DNA of 64,000 nucleotides. Origin: Gnetum montanum (Eukaryota; Streptophyta; Gnetopsida; Gnetales; Gnetaceae). Positions 58,898 through 64,000 of the stretch are shown here, one piece after another. How positions within the stretch are numbered: the stretch's first letter is position 1; each line of letters begins with the position of its first letter. Location of the stretch: the NCBI GenBank assembly GCA_015680685.1, contig MNCI01004501.1:531979-595978 (forward strand), written 5' to 3'. Below the pieces are notes generated by a model. It made no database searches. It saw nothing but the letters and a program-made list of their open reading frames with translations, and was not told the origin of the DNA. The position numbers were made by a program, and so were the translations under genes.

Positions 58898-59301
58898 TTA
58901 CCTTGGAGACATGAGTCTTGTTGGTGTTGATCTGAGATCTATTGGAATAACAGATTGGGTGTTTGAAAAAGTTACAAGGACGGCTTGTGTCTTGAAGATT
59001 TGAGAAGAATAGAAGGCAAATCAGCATTGTTGTGGAAGTAGGGTAAAAAAGGCCCGAACCACATAAATCTCTGTGTTCTTGTGCTATTTTTACTATTTTC
59101 ATTCTACTTTCATTTTGTTATCACAGCAAATGTTTGCTAGAGTTTAGAACATTTTGAGAGTGATTTATAGTGTTTCTTGACCTACTACAGCACAATATTT
59201 TACCTCTAATGATTTATTCAAATCTGTAGGGTTCTAATAATTTCTCTAGAGCATTTGTAGTGTGTTTTCAGATCTAATTGTTTTCAAATCTGAATATAAC
59301 A
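58898..59301 (+). repeat. Copia-2 5' LTR, 5'-truncated
   Basis: Matches 63603 onward of the 3' LTR (taccttggagac...). The TATA region is missing, so this LTR should lack its promoter. Confidence 0.88.
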
Positions 59302-59328
59302 ACTGGTATCAGAGCTAGATTTAAAGAA

Positions 59329-60064
59329 ATGGAGAGGCTGCAAACAACGGAAAGATTGATAGGAAGGAACTGGAATGTTTGGAGCATTTTGATGAAGGCT
59401 GTTTTAGCACAAAAGGAGTGCCAAGAGGCCCTAGAACCCTCTCAACCAACAAGAATGTCAAATGCTGATTGGAGGAAAATTAAAACTATGGCATTATCTT
59501 TCATTCATCCAACCCTAAGCAATGGGATTTTGGCCTCAATCAAACCTGATATGAATCCGCCTGATCTATGGCAAACACTGAAGAATAAGTTTGACAAAGT
59601 ATCAGGTTTGAATACCTTTCACGTTTATCAGAAAGTTTTTAGATGTAAGAAGAGATCTGATGTGTCTTTTCAAGATCATTTGGATGAGTTAATGGGAAAT
59701 CTGAATAAGTTGGAGGAATATAAAATTGTTATTCCAAATTTAGTTAAATCTTATGCTTTGTTAGACTCCTTACCTGATTTCTGGTCTGCAATTGAAACAT
59801 CTATTACTACTTTTATGAGTGTTTCATCTATGACATTTGAACAGGTTGTGTCTACCCTTCAGGATTCAGAAGAAAAAGTAGATGAGTCTTCTAGATCTAA
59901 AAACGTTCGTGTAGCAGAGGAAAGAGGTAGAAGTAGGAGACATTTCCAAGTAGGGGGAGAAGCACGGACAAAGGAGTATCACATAGCAAAACTCAAACTC
60001 AAGAGTGTTGGTACTGCAAGAAGAAAGGTCATTTGAAGAAGGATTGTTTTGCATGGAAAGCATA
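59329..60064 (+). pseudogene. Copia-2 gag with zinc knuckle
   Basis: MERLQTTERLIGRNWNVWSI at 59329, chosen because it directly follows the PBS and matches Copia-1. Then [20 protein letters not shown] and FQDHLDELMGNLNKLEEY. A frameshift near 59955 moves the knuckle [14 protein letters not shown] (intact CCHC, about 60012-60053) out of the main frame. A TAG follows at about 60063. Confidence 0.87.
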
Positions 60065-60161
60065 GAAAAATAAAGGAAAGGAGAAGAAGTTAGAAGAAGG
60101 AACATCAGAGATACATGTAGCTGATGAAAACGTTAGTTTTCTTATTCAAGAACAATGTACA

Positions 60162-60611
60162 ATGGTGGCAGATGGATGTAGCAGTGACATCTGGTTGATT
60201 GACTCAGGTGCCTCCTTTCATATTTGTCCAGATAAGTCTTGTTTTGCATCTTATCATAAAGTTGAATCTAGTTTTGTATATGCTACTAATGGAAAAGCTT
60301 TAAAAGTTCTTGGAATTGGAAGTATAAGTCTACAACACGCAAGGATGCCAAAGGTGACAATAGATAACATTAGACATGTTCCTAAAGTTACAAAGAAGTT
60401 TATTGCAGTTCCACAACTGGATGATTCAGGTCTAAATTTTAGTAGTGGAGGTGGACATTGGAGGATTTCCAAGGGAATCATGACCATTCTAAAAGGAAAG
60501 AAGGAGGGCAGCTTATATACATTGATGGCAGATTCATGCAACTCTATTGCAATAGTTTCTGATACAGAAAATTCTAAAGTGTGGCATAGACATCTTGGAC
60601 ACATTGGCTAG
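60162..60611 (+). pseudogene. Copia-2 aspartic protease and GAG-pre-integrase
   Basis: IWLIDSGASFHICPDKSCF gives the D-S/T-G active site (DSGA). Then GIGSISLQHARMPKVTIDNI and VWHRHLGHIG, followed by TAG in place of the family's Trp (HIGW in Copia-1). Confidence 0.88.
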
Positions 60612-60862
60612 TCAAGCTTAAAGGTACTTCAAAATCAGACTCTCATTCTTGTATTTTCTTATGCTCAACTGATTGCAAAGACTGTTTAGTTGGAAAATCT
60701 AGGAGAGTGAACTTTCGTAGGAATTTGGATAGCAGAAAAAAAAATAAGTTAGAATTGGTTTATTCTAATGTTTGTGGTCCTATGACTCCCATTTCTCTTG
60801 GTGGATCTATTTATTTTGTGACTTTCATAGATGATTGTGTTTGTGACTTTCATAGATGATAA

Positions 60863-61663
60863 GTGTTTTCAGTTTTCAAAACATTTGTTGCAAGAGTAGA
60901 AAATGAACCAAACCTGAAAATAAAATGTTTGCAAACTAATAATGGTGGGGAGTACACTTCTAAAGTATTTGCTGATTTTTGCAACATCAAAGGAATTAGG
61001 CACATTCATACCCCTCCTAGTACACCACAGGAAAATGGAGTTGCTGAAAGATGCAACAGAACATTGCTAGATCGTGCTAGAACAATGGTTTCAGGTGCAG
61101 GCCTACCTAAGACATTTTGGGGAGAGGCAGTTATGACTGCTGCATATTTGGTGAACAGGTCTCCACATTCTTCAATTGATAATGTTGTTCCAGAAGTTGT
61201 TTGGAAAGGTAAAAACGTTTCATACAGTCATTTAAGAGTTTTTGGATATGAGGCATTTATGCATATTCCAAAGGAAAACAGAACTAAGTTGGAGGACAGG
61301 GCTAAAAGTTGCATATTTGTTGGATATGGAGAAGATGAGTTAGGATTCAGACTTTGGGATCCTGAATTGAAACGTGTAGTGAGATCAAGGGACGTTAAAT
61401 TCAGAGAAAATGTGATGTTTAGTGAGCTGCAAAAGAAAGACAAGGACAGAAATGGCTCAAAAAACATAAGGACTCCTTTTAGCGTGACTAAAGAAATTGA
61501 AAATGATGAAATTCATGGATTTTCCATATCTGAAAACTTTGGACAACATGCTGAAAGTACATGGCAGCAACCTGAGAACTTAGGACAGCAAGAAGAAAAT
61601 GTAGGACAGCAAGAAAATGAGGTAGAAGATGATGAACAACAAGCTACAGATGTGTCTCATTAG
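60863..61663 (+). pseudogene. Copia-2 integrase, N-terminal part disrupted
   Basis: [20 protein letters not shown] (the second catalytic Asp of TDNGGEY is now Asn), [18 protein letters not shown] (Glu kept) and WGEAVMTAAYLVNRSPHSSI. Upstream, tgtgactttcatagatgat is duplicated at about 60818 and 60845, and about 40 bp present in Copia-1 is missing. Confidence 0.87.
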
Positions 61664-62032
61664 GTTAGAAGGTTAACCAGAACAACCAAACCTCCTGACA
61701 GGTACTCTCCCTTATTGAATTATGTACTTTACAGCGATAGTGGTGAACCAGAAACAATGAACGAAGCCATGACATGTGTTGATGCCACAAAGTGGAAGGC
61801 AACTATGAATGATGAATGGGAATCACTCCAACAGAACAAAACCTAGGAGCTAGTTCAGTTGCCAAAAGGGAGAAAACCCTTGGAGTGCAGGTGGCTATAT
61901 AGAATTAAATTAGAGGCAAATGGGGAAAAATGTTTCAAGGCTAGGTTGGTGGTGAAAGGCTATGCATAGAAACCAGGTATTGACTTTCAAGAAATTTTTT
62001 CTCCAGTAGTAAAACACTCTTCTATACGTTTA

Positions 62033-63301
62033 GTGCTATCATTGGTGGCCTGCATGGACTTAGAGTTGGAACAACTTGATATAAAAACAGCATTCCTCCA
62101 TGGAGATTTGGAGGAGGAAATTTACATGAAACAGCCAGAAGGGTATGAAGAACAGCAAGGTTCAGGTCTGGTTTGTAAACTGAAAAAGAGTTTATATGGT
62201 TTGAAACAAGCCCCTAGGCAGTGGTATAAAAGGTTTGATACTTTCATGAAGAAGCTATCTTATCAGAAAAACAACCTAGACCACTGTGTGTATTTTTCTG
62301 GAGATGTTTCAGGTAAATTTACAGTGTTGTTGTTGTATGTTGATGATATGCTAATTGCTGGAAATGATATAGCAGAGATAAAACGTTTAAAATTGGAAAT
62401 GGGCAAAGAATTTGCTATGAAGGATTTGGGACAGGCATAGAAAATTCTTGGTATGAATATTTACAGGTACAAAAAAAGGAAGAAGCTATGGTTGAGTCAA
62501 GAAGATTACATTGGAAAGGTTCTAAAGCGTTTCAACATGGAGGATGCAAAACCTGTAAGTACACCTTTTTCAGCACAATTTAATTTATCAAAGAAGGACT
62601 GTCCAAAGTCAAAAGAGGATTTTGAAAAGGTTAAAAATATCCCATATACTTCTGTTGTTGGGTCATTGATGTATGCCATGGTTTGTACACGTCCTGATAT
62701 TGCTTATGCCGTTGGAGTAGTTAGTAGATTTGTGACCAACTATGGGTGGAATCACTAGTTAGCTGTCAAATGGATTTTAAAATATTTAAAGGGCACAAAA
62801 GCGCATTGCTTATGTTTTGGAGATGCTAATCTGCACATTGAAGGTTTTGTAGATGCAAACTTTGTTGCTGATCATGACACAAGACGATCTTCTACAAGGT
62901 ACACATTTATTTTTGGTGGTGCAGCAGTGAGTTGGTTGTCGCGTCTACAACCACTAGTAACTTTATCTACAACTGAATCAAAGTACGTAGCCCTCACAGA
63001 AGCATGCAAGGAGATGTTATGGATGAAGAGATTTTTGCAGTCTCTTGGATTAAAACAATAAAGGTATGTTGTGTTTTGTGATAGTTTGAGTGCAATCCAT
63101 CTTGCAAAGAATTATGCCTTTCATGCCAAGACAAAACATATAGATGTCTGATTCCACTTCATAAGAGAAATCATAGAGGATGGCTTGGTGCATGTTCAAA
63201 GAGTCCATATAAAGCTCAACGTTGCTGATGCTTTAACAAAACCAGTGATAGCTAAAAAACACATTTTCTGTAGGAAGAAGCTTGGGATAACTAAAGCTTA
63301 A
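62033..63301 (+). pseudogene. Copia-2 RT C-terminal part and RNase H
   Basis: [51 protein letters not shown] (catalytic YVDD intact), stops, then [40 protein letters not shown] and RNase H GFVDANFVADHDTR and [13 protein letters not shown]. Closest relative in the window is Copia-1. Confidence 0.88.
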
Positions 63302-63354
63302 TCAGAAGTGCACATCTCTTAAAGGCTAGTTGGATTTGTTTTCAAGGGGGAGTT

Positions 63355-63987
63355 TGTTGAAAAAAATGAAGACAAATACATTAATTGTTGTATTTCCTTT
63401 TATGTTGCATTTGATGTGGGGATGTGTTTTATCCCACATATATTAGGATTGGGGTTTGGTCCTCATGTTTCCTCATAAATAGGAGTCTTGGTGTTTTATC
63501 CCACATGTATTAGAATTGGGGTTTGGTCCTCATGTTTCTTCATAAATAGAAGGCTTGGGGTAGCCTTTAGTGTGTACTTTGAAGTGAAAGCATTGTATCA
63601 AGGTTTTACCTTGGAGACGTGAGTTTTGTTGGTGTTGATCTGAAATCTGTTGGAATAACAGATTGGATGTTTGGAAAAGTTACAAGGACGACTTGTGTCT
63701 TGAAGATTTGAGAAAAATAAAAGGCAGATCAGCATTGTTGTGGAAGGAGGGTAAAAAGGGCCCGAACCACATAGCTCTCTGTGTTCTTGTGCTATTTTTA
63801 CTGTTTTCATTCTGCTTTCATTTTGTTATCACAACAAATGTTTGCTAGAGTTTTGAATGTTCTGAGAGTGATTTATAGTGTTTCTTGACCTGCTACAGCG
63901 CAATATTTTGCCTCTAATGATTTATTCAAATCTGTAGAGTTCTAATAATTTCTCTAGAGCATTTGTAGTGTGTTTTCAGATCTGATT
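63355..63987 (+). repeat. Copia-2 3' LTR
   Basis: Starts tgttgaaaaaaatgaagac after the purine tract. It includes a 67-bp tandem duplication (63424-63490, 63491-63557) that doubles the cataaatag core-promoter-like segment. Confidence 0.87.
63424..63557. repeat. 67-bp tandem duplication in the Copia-2 3' LTR
   Basis: Units 63424-63490 and 63491-63557 (gtgttttatccc...gtcctcatgttt...cataaata). Few differences. Confidence 0.9.
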
Positions 63988-64000
63988 AGGACCTCATGTT

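Larger units (their letters stand above)
58898..63999 (+). mobile_element. Copia-2, same family as Copia-1, 5' LTR truncated
   Basis: It starts inside the 5' LTR (about 250 bp missing), LTR end ATAACA at 59301, primer-binding site actggtatcagagc, gag-pol to about 63301, purine tract aagggggagt, 3' LTR from 63355 to near the window end. It retains the protease that Copia-1 lost. At 63987 the 3' LTR departs from the expected end (aggacctcatgtt), and the window stops. Confidence 0.9.

Overview
This window is plant nuclear DNA from a species with a large, retrotransposon-rich genome. A gymnosperm or similar giant-genome seed plant is my inference; the sequence does not settle the species. One host gene occupies nearly all of it: a pyridoxal kinase (vitamin B6 salvage, ribokinase-like fold; Arabidopsis SOS4 type) on the minus strand. 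I can place 11 coding exons, 56518 down to the stop codon at 81. They join in frame into 282 codons including the stop. Only the first coding exon is missing; it must lie beyond 64000. Splice sites, phases and protein similarity agree at every junction.

Intron sizes fall into two classes. Five are 117-186 bp. Six are 3-19 kb or larger, and these carry all the mobile DNA. Going up in coordinates: intron 11 (219-16007) holds three LINEs (A, B, C); intron 9 (16224-19351) holds LINE D and a Ty3/gypsy remnant; intron 6 (19875-25875) holds a complete but decayed Copia element (Copia-1); intron 5 (25941-45245) holds LINEs E, F, G and a young Copia element (Copia-3); intron 3 (45535-56156) holds full-length LINE H; intron 1 (56519 to beyond the window) holds an RTE-type LINE fragment joined to a second member of the Copia-1 family (Copia-2).

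The most interesting content is the LINE family A-H. It has the usual plant L1 parts: an ORF1 with a DUF4283-like region and zinc knuckle, then an ORF2 with EEP endonuclease, reverse transcriptase and zf-RVT. After zf-RVT, in the same reading frame, comes a conserved globular domain (PTFEP motif, then AFF-NW, then LIE-YFVQS). It is followed by a Pro-rich linker, a Glu/Arg/Gln-rich coiled coil and, at the C-terminus, a DnaJ-like (J) domain with an HPD motif. The parts come from different copies: zf-RVT plus PTFEP in E and C, PTFEP plus coiled coil in A, coiled coil plus J in G. I know of no description of a LINE ending in a J domain. Target-site duplications confirm LINE insertions A, D and H, with weaker support for E and G.

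All mobile-element genes here are broken or truncated. The kinase exons show no damage.
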